From: Lachnospiraceae bacterium
Lineage (GTDB): Bacteria; Bacillota; Clostridia; Lachnospirales; Lachnospiraceae
NCBI GenBank assembly: GCA_017539565.1
Contig: JAFYCS010000023.1
Location: 19,471 to 83,470 of the forward strand
Reading direction: 5' to 3'
DNA length: 64,000 bases
Each line of letters opens with the position of its first letter. Positions within the stretch are counted from its first letter, which is position 1. The translations under genes were made by a program, and so were the position numbers. Positions 53,595-63,088 of the stretch are shown here, piece by piece. The notes below the pieces were generated by a model. The model was not told the origin of the DNA, ran no database searches, and saw only the letters and a list, made by a program, of their open reading frames with translations.

Positions 53595-53623
53595 ATTATA
53601 ATGTCACTGTTCCCATTTAGCAA
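53595..53623 (-). promoter_or_regulatory. Promoter of the papain-like protease gene
   Basis: On the minus strand TTGCTA (53618-53623) and TATAAT (53595-53600), 17 bases apart, overlapping the last codons of the RluA-type gene. Confidence 0.5.
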
Positions 53624-54530
53624 TAAATTCTTTGCCCGACAGCCGTTCAAAGCCGCCCGTTATCTTTGGGAATACCAGCTTATATGCTTTAAGATACTGC
53701 GTACTCTTACCTTTATAAGGATGTCCGCCATACTTAATATCTCCCGCAAGGGGATGCCCTATGGATGCCAGATGTGCTCTTATCTGATGCGATTTTCCCG
53801 TAAAGAGTTCAACCTCCAGCAGTGTGTAACTGTCTCTTTTTTCAACAACACGATATGCCGTCTTTACATATCCTTCAGGCTTTTCGTCTGCCGGCGCTGT
53901 AATAGCAGTAATACGGACCTTATTGTTTTTTTCATCCTTATGCCATATGCCCTCAAGGACTGCGCTGCCCTCCATCCGTCCCTCTGCCAGGGCCATATAG
54001 AACTTTCTTAAGCTGTGATCCTTTATGATATCCGAAAGGAAACGGCTGCCGGCATATGTCTTTGCACACATCAGAAGTCCGGATGTATTGGTATCCAGCC
54101 TGTTACATACCGACGGCCTAAAGCCCTCATTTATAGATCCCTTTTCCCTGCAATGGTACAGCAGCCAGTCATTAGCCGATCTCTTGCCGCTCTTATCAGA
54201 CTGGCTTAAGAGTCCGGCAGGTTTATCCATGATCAGTATATCTTCATCTTCATAGACAATCTCAGGCTCCTCTCCCGCCCAGGCAGGTATGTCCGCAGCC
54301 AAAACACCGGTTCCCTTCATCTTGGCAAAAGTTTCGTCCGAGAAATAGAACCTTATCACATCACCTTCTGCAAGTATGTCGCTGCCGTCACTCTTAACGG
54401 CATTCAGGGTGATGTTCTTTTTCCTCAGCATCTTATAAATAAAGCCGCTTCCCGCCGCCGGAAGATACTTTTTCAGATATTTGTCCAGACGCTGTCCCGA
54501 CTGTTTTTTTTCAACAATAACTTCCTGCAT
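53604..54530 (-). CDS. RluA-type pseudouridine synthase
   Basis: A 308-residue protein. An S4 RNA-binding domain lies at about 10-75 (SGQRLDKYLKKYLP); the catalytic motif NRLDTNTSGLLMCAK carries the active Asp and is close to the RluA HRLDxxTSG consensus. C-terminal LLEVELFTGKSHQIRAHLAS is typical. It converts uridine to pseudouridine in 23S rRNA or tRNA; target not predictable. The start is taken at ATG 54530; a TTG at 54536 would overlap the upstream stop. No clear ribosome site, so coupling to the upstream gene is likely. Confidence 0.5.
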   Translation of the reverse strand: MQEVIVEKKQSGQRLDKYLKKYLPAAGSGFIYKMLRKKNITLNAVKSDGSDILAEGDVIRFYFSDETFAKMKGTGVLAADIPAWAGEEPEIVYEDEDILIMDKPAGLLSQSDKSGKRSANDWLLYHCREKGSINEGFRPSVCNRLDTNTSGLLMCAKTYAGSRFLSDIIKDHSLRKFYMALAEGRMEGSAVLEGIWHKDEKNNKVRITAITAPADEKPEGYVKTAYRVVEKRDSYTLLEVELFTGKSHQIRAHLASIGHPLAGDIKYGGHPYKGKSTQYLKAYKLVFPKITGGFERLSGKEFIAKWEQ

Positions 54531-54532
54531 GA

Positions 54533-55123
54533 TCAAATAGATATCTGACAGATGGTTATCAGCAGCTCATCACTCTTTTCACCGGCTTCGGGGGTCCGGC
54601 TTATCCTCTCCAGGAATGCCTTTTCATCAGTAAAAAGTTTGACGCTTACATTTCCTTTAGATTCGGTCTTTAATATATTCTTAATATGCTCTTCTCCGCG
54701 TCCGGCTTTCTTTTCGTCCCCCGCCATAAGGCCAAGCACCTCATTTTCGGTACATACACAGCTGTATAAGGGGTATTCCTCTTTATATGCCGTAAGGAAA
54801 AGATCAAATCCCGCAGACGCCCTGCAGACTTCCTTAACCTTTTCATAAAGCTCCCTTGGACAGCAGAATTTCTTTGCTTTTTCAAACATAATGGCGGATA
54901 TCATGAACCTTGCCGCCGGCAGTATGCCAAGTACCGCTGCAACAGTCAGAAGATTATTCCGGCTCTTCCCCCATGTTATGTCCGGATTCCTGCTTTTGGT
55001 AATGACCATGCCCAATACCAGCATTCCCAGAGATATGCAAAAAAGCAGGAGCGTCTTTATCCACTCCCGCTTTCCCTGGGCTTTTATATAGCCGTAACTG
55101 CCTTTAAGTATACGCTGCGTCAC
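54533..55123 (-). CDS. Small membrane protein, unknown
   Basis: A 196-residue protein beginning with GTG (GGGAG 6 bases upstream, inside the coiled-coil gene, GTGA overlap). Two membrane helices (about 25-45 and 57-77), then a soluble alpha/beta domain. No family recognised. It is locked between the coiled-coil gene and the RluA-type gene by short overlaps, so the three are very likely one transcript. Confidence 0.5.
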   Translation of the reverse strand: MTQRILKGSYGYIKAQGKREWIKTLLLFCISLGMLVLGMVITKSRNPDITWGKSRNNLLTVAAVLGILPAARFMISAIMFEKAKKFCCPRELYEKVKEVCRASAGFDLFLTAYKEEYPLYSCVCTENEVLGLMAGDEKKAGRGEEHIKNILKTESKGNVSVKLFTDEKAFLERISRTPEAGEKSDELLITICQISI

Positions 55124-55761
55124 TGCATACTCCCATCTTCAGGGTTGTCAAATATACTGGGGGGCTCAGCCTCTGTCATCACCGGGGGCATTTCCTCCTG
55201 GGGCGGCATTTCCGGCTGTGCATTCAGCTCAGCCAGATTATCCTGAACAGTCTGGTTAACAACACTGAGGGAATCCAGGAACCTGTTTGTATTGCGTGTT
55301 GTGCTGTCCAGACAGTCTACTATGATGTTATTCAGATTGATCAGCATATCATTGAGATAAGCCTGCGCTGATGCCAGATATCCGTCAGCTTCAAAACGTG
55401 CCTGTGTAAGTATACGGTCGGCTTCCGCGCCTGCAGCCGCCACTATATCGTCTGCCTGCTTGTTTGCACGGCTGGTTATCTCGGATTCACTTATAAGCTC
55501 ACTGGCCTGCTGATGAACAGCTGCGATCAGTTTGTCTGCTTTATCTCTTGCATCCTGTTCGACTATATCTGCATTGGACAACAGTCTTCTGTATTTATCG
55601 ATTTCTTCGGGCAGATTGTTCTTAAACTGCTTGACCAGATCCTCAAGCCTTTCCCTGTCAACCGAGATATTGGTGCTGCTAAGAAATACCGGCTTGCTCT
55701 GCTCAATAAGCTGTTCCATCTGTTCAATGATGCTCTCAAGCTTGCTGTTGACCCTGTCCAT
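55120..55761 (-). CDS. Coiled-coil protein, DivIVA/ATPase-subunit-like
   Basis: A 213-residue, mostly helical protein. Heptad-rich helix at about 30-140 with Ala-rich DIVAAAGAEADRILTQARFE, resembling DivIVA-type or ATP-synthase b/E-type stalks; the C-terminal 40 residues are Pro/Glu-rich and probably disordered. No signal peptide or membrane helix. Possibly a scaffold at the membrane or septum, working with the membrane protein encoded next (4-base overlap). Inference. Confidence 0.5.
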   Translation of the reverse strand: MDRVNSKLESIIEQMEQLIEQSKPVFLSSTNISVDRERLEDLVKQFKNNLPEEIDKYRRLLSNADIVEQDARDKADKLIAAVHQQASELISESEITSRANKQADDIVAAAGAEADRILTQARFEADGYLASAQAYLNDMLINLNNIIVDCLDSTTRNTNRFLDSLSVVNQTVQDNLAELNAQPEMPPQEEMPPVMTEAEPPSIFDNPEDGSMQ

Positions 55762-55781
55762 TTTTCTCTCCCTTCGAAAAA

Positions 55782-56270
55782 CTATTTACGTTCCTTAAAT
55801 TTGTCATATATCGGTTTTACCAGAAATTCCGGCACACACTGGCTTATATCCCCGCCGAAACTTGCGATTTCTTTTACACCTGATGAACTGAGGTAGGCAT
55901 ACTCAAGGCTGGTGGTAAGGAATACCGTATCCACATCCCCATGTGAAAGCTTACTGTTGGTCTGAGCCATCTGAAGCTCATACTCAAAATCGGTGATAGC
56001 CCTCAGTCCTCTTATCACGACATGTACTCCCTTTTCGTGACAATAATCTATCACCAGTCCGCTGAAAGAATCGACCTGCACATTCTTAAGATGTGACGTC
56101 GCTTCCTGCAATATTTTAACTCGTTCCTCTATGGAAAACAATGGAGATTTAGCTTTATTATTCAGTACGGATACCGTAAGCGTATCAAACATCTGGGCCG
56201 CACGCTCTATAACGTCCAGATGTCCCAAAGTCAACGGATCAAAGCTGCCGGGATATATTGCATGTTTCAT
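55782..56270 (-). CDS. coaD: Phosphopantetheine adenylyltransferase
   Basis: A 162-residue enzyme, normal length. Start [20 protein letters not shown] at 56270 (AGGAGA upstream). Nucleotide motif [10 protein letters not shown] and C-terminal [16 protein letters not shown] are the family hallmarks. It adenylylates 4'-phosphopantetheine in CoA synthesis. It sits 1 base after rsmD; rsmD-coaD is a widely conserved pair. Confidence 0.5.
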   Translation of the reverse strand: MKHAIYPGSFDPLTLGHLDVIERAAQMFDTLTVSVLNNKAKSPLFSIEERVKILQEATSHLKNVQVDSFSGLVIDYCHEKGVHVVIRGLRAITDFEYELQMAQTNSKLSHGDVDTVFLTTSLEYAYLSSSGVKEIASFGGDISQCVPEFLVKPIYDKFKERK

Positions 56271-56271
56271 A

Positions 56272-56826
56272 TTATTTTCTCCTAAGAAAGATATGCTTAT
56301 TAGTTTTATAAACTTTTTCTTTGAAGATGTCAAATCCGAGTGGTGAAGCTATATCTTCCAGTTCACGTTCCCGTTTTTCTTCGATTATTATTATAGTATC
56401 CTCTCCCACAGCCTTGCTGCGCTGAGCAGAAATGAGCACCTGCTCATCAAAGCCCTGACCGTATGGTGCATCCACAAATACTATGTCAGCCACTTCCCTT
56501 ACACCGTAGTTAAGCGCCGCCGCTGCATCCTGCCTGAAAACAAACGCCTTATCAAACAGTTTTGTATGTTTTAAGTTTGCTTCTATACAGGCAATGGCAT
56601 TTTTATCAGTCTCAAAGAAATATGCCTTCTTAGCCCCGCGGCTCAACGCCTCTATACCTATAGCCCCGCTGCCGGAGAACAGATCCACGAATACGCAGTC
56701 AGGTACATCCGCCTGCAGTACGTTAAAGAGAGTCTCTTTAACCCTGTCTGTGGTGGGTCTGGTATTATCTCCCTCTGGAGCTTTTAACTGTAATGAACGG
56801 GCACTTCCCGCTATAACTCGCATCAT
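56272..56826 (-). CDS. rsmD: 16S rRNA (guanine966-N2)-methyltransferase
   Basis: A 184-residue Rossmann methyltransferase: [55 protein letters not shown]. The catalytic motif usually DPPY/F is DAPYG here, a Pro-to-Ala change in a key loop, which may be tolerated. AAAGGGGAC precedes the ATG, which overlaps the stop of the topoisomerase A gene as ATGA. coaD follows directly. Confidence 0.5.
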   Translation of the reverse strand: MMRVIAGSARSLQLKAPEGDNTRPTTDRVKETLFNVLQADVPDCVFVDLFSGSGAIGIEALSRGAKKAYFFETDKNAIACIEANLKHTKLFDKAFVFRQDAAAALNYGVREVADIVFVDAPYGQGFDEQVLISAQRSKAVGEDTIIIIEEKRERELEDIASPLGFDIFKEKVYKTNKHIFLRRK

Positions 56827-59066
56827 TTGAGTTTTGTCCCCTTTGCGTCACGCTTCTGGGCCCTGATAAGGGCAAGGTCTATCTTCTTTTCGTGGAACTC
56901 CACTAAATTCCTTTCATTATGGGCACTTCCCACTGTGACCATCTCTATATAGTCGTCCTTTTCAAGCTTCATACCCCTTACGCCGACAGCCGCCTTCTTC
57001 TTCATGGGCACTTCTATGGCATCTATCTTGAGCAGGTACCCCTTATGGGTGAACATAGCCAGATAAGACTGGTCGTAGAGCACATCTACCTTTACAACTT
57101 CATCATCATCCGCCAGCTTGGTAGCCGCCACCATACGTTTTGCAACATCAAACTCGTCACCGGTAACGTATTTTATCATAGCCTGTTTTGTAACAAACAA
57201 AAGCCTTAAGGTACTCACCTCAGCCTGGTCAAGTACACAGATTATGTCTTCCTGCTGTGAACTGTAATTACTTACGTTATCGAAAGGTACACCCTTGTCT
57301 CTGAATCGTCCGTGGGGAAGATCCGCCACCTTTATAGTATGCAGATTACCTTTATTTGTAAAGGCACAGAGCTTTCCGGTGTTCTTGCATGCGACTATCC
57401 ATGCATTTTCCGTTTCTATCGCCTCTCTGTTACGCTCAAGGGTTGCCTGATCGATAGTTTTGCAATATCCGAAACGGTCCATAAGGAAGATTACATCCAT
57501 CTCTTCCATCTTCTTCTCTTCATAGACCACTTCCTCTGCATTCTCGATGGAAGTCTTTCTGGGAACGGCATAAGCCTTCTTCAGCCCCTGCAGATCTTCT
57601 ATGATCACGTTTGCCATGGATTCACGGCGGTCCAGTATATCCTCATAACGGTATATATTGGCTGTTGTCTGCTCGTATTCACGGTTTAAGGCTTCTATCT
57701 CAAGACCGATCAGACGGTATAATCTCAGTTCCAGTATGGCATCTGCCTGGCGCTCCGTAAAGTGCAGCATCCCTGCCATTATCTTTGATTCCTTGCTCTT
57801 GAAGTTTATACCGTCGGTCACGCCCTCTACAAGGCAGGCCTTTGCCTGGGGGCGGTCTTTGGAACCGCGGAGTATCTCGATAATGAGGTCAATAACATTA
57901 CATGCCTTGATGAGACCTTCCTGTACTTCTTTTTTCTCACGTTCCTTCGCCAGAAGATTGGTATACTTCCTGCGGTTTAATTCGAACTGGAAGTTCACAT
58001 TATGCCTGATGATATCCTTAAGGCTCATGGTCTCAGGCCTGCCGTCGGCGATAGCCAGCATGTTCATGCCGAAGGTATCTTCAAGCTTGGTCTTTTTATA
58101 GAGCATATTCGTGAAGTTCTCAACATCAGTGTCCTTCTTAAGCTCTATCACTATACGGATGCCTTCCTTGGAAGACTGGTTTGAAATATCCACGACATCA
58201 GTGGTCTTACGGCTCTCCGCCAGTGCAGCAACGTCGCTTAAGAACTTGGAGATACCGGCACCGATCATAGTGAAGGGTATCTCTGTGATCACCAGGAGTA
58301 CGTGTCCGCCCTTTGCATTCTCTGTCGTGACCTTACCGCGTATCTTTACCTTGCCGCTGCCTGTCTCATATATCTGGAGCAGTTCATCCTTATTGGTAAC
58401 TATGCCGCCGGTAGGGAAATCAGGGCCTTTGACATACTTCATCAGTCCCTCATTTGTGATGTTCTCATTCTTTATGTATGCTATCGTAGCGTCAATAACC
58501 TCGCCAACATTGTGGGGCGGGATCTTCGTGGCCATACCGACCGCAATACCTTCACTGCCGTTTACCAGAAGGTTGGGGAAACGCGCAGGAAGCACGGAAG
58601 GTTCCTTCTCGGTCTCATCAAAGTTGGGGATAAAATCCACAACGTCCTTATCCAGATCGGCCAGCAGCCCTTCCTGTGATATACGTGCCAGTCTTGCTTC
58701 CGTATATCGCATTGCTGCGGCGGGATCGCCTTCAATATTACCGAAGTTTCCGTGTCCGTCTACCAGAGGGACACCTTTCTTGAAATCCTGGGTCATTACG
58801 ACCAGGGCATCATATATGGAAGAGTCGCCATGGGGATGATATTTACCCATGGTATCACCTACAATACGTGCGCTCTTACGGTGCGGCCTGTCGAAACGCA
58901 CTCCAAGCTCGTGCATATCATATAAAACACGGCGCTGTACAGGTTTAAGGCCGTCCCTAACATCGGGTAACGCACGTGATACGATTACGCTCATGGCATA
59001 ATCTATATAGTTCTTCTGCATTACCTCGCTATACTCTGTTTTTAGTATCCTGTCATTTGACTGCAT
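56823..59066 (-). CDS. parC: Type II topoisomerase subunit A (ParC/GyrA family)
   Basis: A 747-residue GyrA/ParC protein. Breakage-reunion domain with catalytic Tyr121 (AAAMRYTEARL) and quinolone region GKYHPHGDSSIYD, where the key Ser82 and Asp86 are kept. The C-terminal beta-pinwheel lacks the QRRGGKG GyrA box, and the length is short for GyrA, so a topoisomerase IV-like role (chromosome decatenation) is favoured; GyrA paralog remains possible. The B subunit gene is 49 bases upstream. rsmD overlaps the end. Confidence 0.5.
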   Translation of the reverse strand: MQSNDRILKTEYSEVMQKNYIDYAMSVIVSRALPDVRDGLKPVQRRVLYDMHELGVRFDRPHRKSARIVGDTMGKYHPHGDSSIYDALVVMTQDFKKGVPLVDGHGNFGNIEGDPAAAMRYTEARLARISQEGLLADLDKDVVDFIPNFDETEKEPSVLPARFPNLLVNGSEGIAVGMATKIPPHNVGEVIDATIAYIKNENITNEGLMKYVKGPDFPTGGIVTNKDELLQIYETGSGKVKIRGKVTTENAKGGHVLLVITEIPFTMIGAGISKFLSDVAALAESRKTTDVVDISNQSSKEGIRIVIELKKDTDVENFTNMLYKKTKLEDTFGMNMLAIADGRPETMSLKDIIRHNVNFQFELNRRKYTNLLAKEREKKEVQEGLIKACNVIDLIIEILRGSKDRPQAKACLVEGVTDGINFKSKESKIMAGMLHFTERQADAILELRLYRLIGLEIEALNREYEQTTANIYRYEDILDRRESMANVIIEDLQGLKKAYAVPRKTSIENAEEVVYEEKKMEEMDVIFLMDRFGYCKTIDQATLERNREAIETENAWIVACKNTGKLCAFTNKGNLHTIKVADLPHGRFRDKGVPFDNVSNYSSQQEDIICVLDQAEVSTLRLLFVTKQAMIKYVTGDEFDVAKRMVAATKLADDDEVVKVDVLYDQSYLAMFTHKGYLLKIDAIEVPMKKKAAVGVRGMKLEKDDYIEMVTVGSAHNERNLVEFHEKKIDLALIRAQKRDAKGTKLK

Positions 59067-59115
59067 GAATATCTACTCCTTAATAACGTAAGATCTGCCG
59101 GTCACGGCTGATCAT

Positions 59116-61047
59116 TTATACATCCAATACCGCATCGGTAGCGTTCTCATGGATGAAACTGCGGCGCGGTGCCACTTCACTGCCCATCAGAAGCTCCGTG
59201 GTATCGGATGCCAGAATGGGATCTTCTATATCTACACGCTTTAAAAGCCTGCGCTCGGGATCCAGCGTGGTCTCCCAGAGCTGCTCGGGATCCATCTCTC
59301 CCAGACCTTTATATCTCTGCAGGGTAAAGCTGCCCTTATGTGTCTTTCTGTATTTTGCAAGAGCGGCATCATCATATAAGTATTCTTCTTTGCCTTTTGA
59401 GGGAACTGCCTTATACAAAGGCGGCATAGCTATATATACGTGGCCTTCCTGTATCAGTTCAGGCATGAAGCGGTAAAACAGCGTCAGGAGCAGCGTGCAG
59501 ATATGCGCACCGTCGACATCGGCATCCGCCATGATTATTATCTTATCGTAGCGCAGTTTGGTTATATCAAAGTCATTACCGTAGCCTTCAGAAAAGCCGC
59601 AGCCGAATGCGTTGATCATGGTTTTTATCTCGGCATTTGCAAGCACCTTATCAATGCTGGCTTTCTCTACGTTAAGGGTCTTACCTCTTATCGGAAGGAT
59701 AGCCTGGTACTCACGGTTACGCGCAGTCTTTGCACTGCCGCCTGCGGAATCACCCTCGACGATGAAGATCTCGCACTTGGATGCATCGCGGGATCCGCAG
59801 TTCGCAAGCTTTCCGTTTGAATCAAATGAATACTTCTGCTTGGTAAGGAGATTGGTCTTTGCCTTTTCCTCGCTCTTACGTATCTTGGCTGCTTTTTCTG
59901 CGCAGCCGATGATATTCTTTAGTATCTCCAGGTTACGGTCAAAGAAATGCACGGTCTCATCACCGGTAACCTTGCTCACAGCTTTGGCTGCATCCTGATT
60001 ATCAAGTTTTGTCTTTGTCTGGCCTTCAAAACGGGGATCCCTGTGTTTTATCGAAACAACAGCCGTCATACCGTTACGTACGTCGGGGCCGGTAAAATTG
60101 GCATCCTTGTCCTTCAGAACGCCCAACTGCCTTGCGTAGCTGTTGATGACCGTAGTGAACATGGTCTTAAAACCTGTTATATGGGTACCGCCTTCAGCGT
60201 TATAGATATTATTGCAGAAGCCCAGCACTATCTCATGGAACTCGTTGACATACTGAAAAGCACATTCGACTTCCACATCTTCCTGTTCGCCTTTAAAATA
60301 GACCACATCATGGACAGCTTCTTTGCCCTTATTAAGTGCGGCCACAAAGCCTCTTATTCCTTCGGGCTCATGGAATTCCACCTCATCGGGTTCCGCTCCG
60401 CGCAGATCCTTAAAATATATGGTAAGCAGTGGATTTAAATATGCCGTTTCATGAAGGCGTGACTTTATATCATCCGCCTTAAACCAGGTCTTATCAAAAA
60501 TAGTATCATCCGGAGTAAAATTGACCTTGGTACCGGTCTTCTTTGAATTGCCGGTCACGGGAAGCAGGCCGTCCACCAGCTCGGTTACCGGGTTTCCTCT
60601 CTCATATTCATCTTCATAGATGTGGCCGTTACGCCTGATGGTCACCTTCAGGTGGCTGGAAAGGGCATTTACAACCGAAGAACCCACACCGTGCAGACCA
60701 CCGCTGGTCTTATAGGCAGAATCATCAAACTTTCCGCCGGCATGAAGTGTGGTAAAGACCAGACGCTCTGCACTCATACCCTTTGCATGCATCTCAACAG
60801 GCATACCACGGCCGTCATCTTCCACAGTTGCAGATCCGTCCTTCTCAAGTGTGACCCAGATATGATCGCAATGCCCTGCCAGATGCTCATCAACAGAGTT
60901 ATCAACTATCTCATATACCAGATGGTTGAGTCCCTTCGTAGAGACCGAACCTATATACATACCGGGGCGTACACGTACCGCCTCCAGTCCTTCCAGCACG
61001 ACTATATTTTCCGCGCCGTAATTATCATTCTTTATATCTGATGCCAT
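59116..61047 (-). CDS. parE: Type II topoisomerase subunit B (ParE/GyrB family)
   Basis: A 643-residue ATPase subunit. GHKL ATPase: VRVRPGMYIGS, EIVDNSVDEHLAG, DDGRGMPVEMH, GGLHGVGSSVVNALS; Toprim domain: VEGDSAGGSAK, MADADVDGAHI and QRYKGLGEMDP. It drives strand passage with the A subunit encoded downstream. Not linked to dnaA/recF, so it is probably the second pair (topoisomerase IV) rather than the origin-linked gyrase. GAGG before the ATG and a good promoter. Confidence 0.5.
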   Translation of the reverse strand: MASDIKNDNYGAENIVVLEGLEAVRVRPGMYIGSVSTKGLNHLVYEIVDNSVDEHLAGHCDHIWVTLEKDGSATVEDDGRGMPVEMHAKGMSAERLVFTTLHAGGKFDDSAYKTSGGLHGVGSSVVNALSSHLKVTIRRNGHIYEDEYERGNPVTELVDGLLPVTGNSKKTGTKVNFTPDDTIFDKTWFKADDIKSRLHETAYLNPLLTIYFKDLRGAEPDEVEFHEPEGIRGFVAALNKGKEAVHDVVYFKGEQEDVEVECAFQYVNEFHEIVLGFCNNIYNAEGGTHITGFKTMFTTVINSYARQLGVLKDKDANFTGPDVRNGMTAVVSIKHRDPRFEGQTKTKLDNQDAAKAVSKVTGDETVHFFDRNLEILKNIIGCAEKAAKIRKSEEKAKTNLLTKQKYSFDSNGKLANCGSRDASKCEIFIVEGDSAGGSAKTARNREYQAILPIRGKTLNVEKASIDKVLANAEIKTMINAFGCGFSEGYGNDFDITKLRYDKIIIMADADVDGAHICTLLLTLFYRFMPELIQEGHVYIAMPPLYKAVPSKGKEEYLYDDAALAKYRKTHKGSFTLQRYKGLGEMDPEQLWETTLDPERRLLKRVDIEDPILASDTTELLMGSEVAPRRSFIHENATDAVLDV

Positions 61048-61091
61048 ATCTTCCTCACTACATCTTGTATATTTTTTAACGCACAGGCGCT

Positions 61092-61120
61092 ATTTTAACA
61101 AAAAGGTCAACATAAGTCAA
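61092..61120 (-). promoter_or_regulatory. Promoter of the topoisomerase operon
   Basis: On the minus strand TTGACT (61115-61120) and TAAAAT (61092-61097), 17 bases apart, 45 bases upstream of the ATG. Confidence 0.5.
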
Positions 61121-61158
61121 CAGGCAACCGAACTTTTGTTCGCCCGCCCGTTTTCAAA

Positions 61159-61238
61159 TAAAAAATCCTTCTTATCCGTTTGGGATGACACAAAAACTTT
61201 GGGTAAGACATAGTGTCATCCCGACCGGATATCAGGAT
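61159..61238 (-). terminator. Long hairpin terminator after the 589-residue gene
   Basis: Arms ATCCT, TATCCG, GGGATGACAC (61165-61191) pair with GTGTCATCCC, CGGATA, AGGAT (61213-61238), with small internal loops; on the minus strand six Ts follow directly. It begins 2 bases after the stop. The GGATGACA core recurs in the repeat at 63031-63057. Confidence 0.5.
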
Positions 61239-61239
61239 C

Positions 61240-63009
61240 CTACATTAACATATTTGCATAATAGGGCATGCTATTCTCTGCGGTTTTCATCTCCGCATAC
61301 TCAGGATTTAAGATATCCTGTGAATCTTCATAGTGTATCTTTGTTTCGCTGATCCAGGGTTCCCTCTTTTCGTCCAGGTCACACTGGAAATTGATGCACA
61401 TACCGTCGGCATACATTTCAAAGCCCATCCCCCCCAGCGTCTCAGGCGTGGTAAGGCGTTTTCTTAAGATCTCACGGTATTCGGGGCTCACCAGCTTATC
61501 ATGCATGGGTCCTTCCGAATATCTGCCGGAAAGCTGCTTTATCAGCAGATCGATAAGCTTCTCCGTATCCGTATAGAATTCCGCCACGCTCATCTGATGT
61601 CCGTCTGTTGTACTGAAACAGTATGTCTTGTGATCTCCGTAAGGATCTGCATTTTGAAGGCCGCCTTCTATCGGTATATAGTAGACCTCACTTCTGAGCA
61701 TCAAAAACCAGAAAAACCCTTTTCCGTACTTCGCCCGGAAATCGCCCAGCAGGCGGGCAGCGTGACACATACCCGTTCTTTTATCCTCCGGAACCTTTGC
61801 CATTGCATCATACAGCCACAGTCCCCTGGCTTTCTCTTCTTTATTAACCTGTTCCATCCAGAGATCCAGGCTGTTTTTCAATGCCTCCGGCACGTCACCG
61901 AAGGTTTTCCATCTGCCTGCCGGATATTCTACATCATAATCATACACTTCCCCTTGAAGGGTGACGGTTTCCTTATCGGCCCCTTCCTGGCTAAGAAATA
62001 TACTGTAAGCATCATTATCTCTTTTTGAAACTATCCGCAGCATGGGCTTTGTACTGTGGAATTCCATTCTGCCATAGTCAAGTCCGGCCTTTATCAGAAG
62101 ATTCAAGATAAATAAATGAAGCGTATATCCGTCTTTTTTCCATATTTCCGGAACAAAGTGATGATTTGCTCTTGCATGATAGGATTCTTTATAAAACTGT
62201 ATTGAAAGATCAAAGCTTTCCGTCGCTCCTGGTACACCGTCCTGCCATGCATCCAGGCCGTTTAACTGATCCAGTTTGCCGTTTGCAATGCAGAGCGCCA
62301 GTTTATTCATCTCTTCAGGGCTAATTTCTACATCCGGGATCTGCTTTCCGCGTCCGGTATTTAACGCCATCATCATCCCCATCATGGGTCCGGCAGTATT
62401 CAAACCGCCTGACGATCCGGGTGCACGTCCGCCTTGGTCCATTACAGCCTTTATGATACCGCCGCCGTCTTCCGTACGCTCTATATCAAAAGTATAATAG
62501 CCCATGTAAGGAGGTCTGGGCGCCATCATCCCGCCGTTATCCCTGACAGGCACCTGCACTTTCAGGCTTAATTTCCTTACCCTGTAATCCTGAAACCATT
62601 TGATGGCATTCTTATCTGTATTGATATGTATTTCACCGTATTTTGGTGCTTCATAAGGATCACGGTTAAAATTCCGCGGATTATACTGCATATCATAGAC
62701 AATCATGGCCATACGGGTCGATATCATTCCCTGATCTTTTCGATCAAAATAATGATAGATAAGTTTCTCAAAACCCGACCATTTGGCATTAAAGCCTTTG
62801 TTTGTAATGATATCCCATTCGTTATAACCTTCTTCATTCTTACGGACATTGAAAAGACCGCTTATATGTTCTTCACCTTCATCATAAACGATGTGGTCCT
62901 TTTCTATGGTTATGACAGCGCCGTTAACGCGCTGTTCATACCACTTGCCCTGAAGTCTTTCGATTATCTCTTCCGGCTGTAACTGTTCTTTTTTATTCTC
63001 GTCAGCCAT
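61240..63009 (-). CDS. Hypothetical cytoplasmic protein, unknown
   Basis: A 589-residue protein with no signal peptide or membrane helix. The first 100 residues look like a small beta-barrel (LQGKWYEQRVNGAVITIEKD); a Met/Gly-rich stretch (MMGMMMALNTGRGKQ, about 208-222) separates it from a larger alpha/beta part, ending in NSMPYYANMLM. No family recognised. AGGGGGC precedes the ATG. It lies between the dehydratase-type gene and the topoisomerase genes and is closed by a long terminator. Confidence 0.5.
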   Translation of the reverse strand: MADENKKEQLQPEEIIERLQGKWYEQRVNGAVITIEKDHIVYDEGEEHISGLFNVRKNEEGYNEWDIITNKGFNAKWSGFEKLIYHYFDRKDQGMISTRMAMIVYDMQYNPRNFNRDPYEAPKYGEIHINTDKNAIKWFQDYRVRKLSLKVQVPVRDNGGMMAPRPPYMGYYTFDIERTEDGGGIIKAVMDQGGRAPGSSGGLNTAGPMMGMMMALNTGRGKQIPDVEISPEEMNKLALCIANGKLDQLNGLDAWQDGVPGATESFDLSIQFYKESYHARANHHFVPEIWKKDGYTLHLFILNLLIKAGLDYGRMEFHSTKPMLRIVSKRDNDAYSIFLSQEGADKETVTLQGEVYDYDVEYPAGRWKTFGDVPEALKNSLDLWMEQVNKEEKARGLWLYDAMAKVPEDKRTGMCHAARLLGDFRAKYGKGFFWFLMLRSEVYYIPIEGGLQNADPYGDHKTYCFSTTDGHQMSVAEFYTDTEKLIDLLIKQLSGRYSEGPMHDKLVSPEYREILRKRLTTPETLGGMGFEMYADGMCINFQCDLDEKREPWISETKIHYEDSQDILNPEYAEMKTAENSMPYYANMLM

Positions 63010-63030
63010 ATTAGCCCCCTATATGATCAA

Positions 63031-63057
63031 AGATCCTTCGCTGCGCTCAGGATGACA
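63031..63057. repeat. Palindromic intergenic repeat
   Basis: Imperfect palindrome with arms GATCCT and AGGATG around TCGCTGCGCTC, in the 79-base gap 63010-63088. From memory the same motif is scattered in many Clostridia genomes, often near gene ends; it shares GGATGACA with the terminator at 61159-61238. Confidence 0.5.
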
Positions 63058-63088
63058 ATTCTGCAGTCCTTCGTCCGGTATGGCATTA

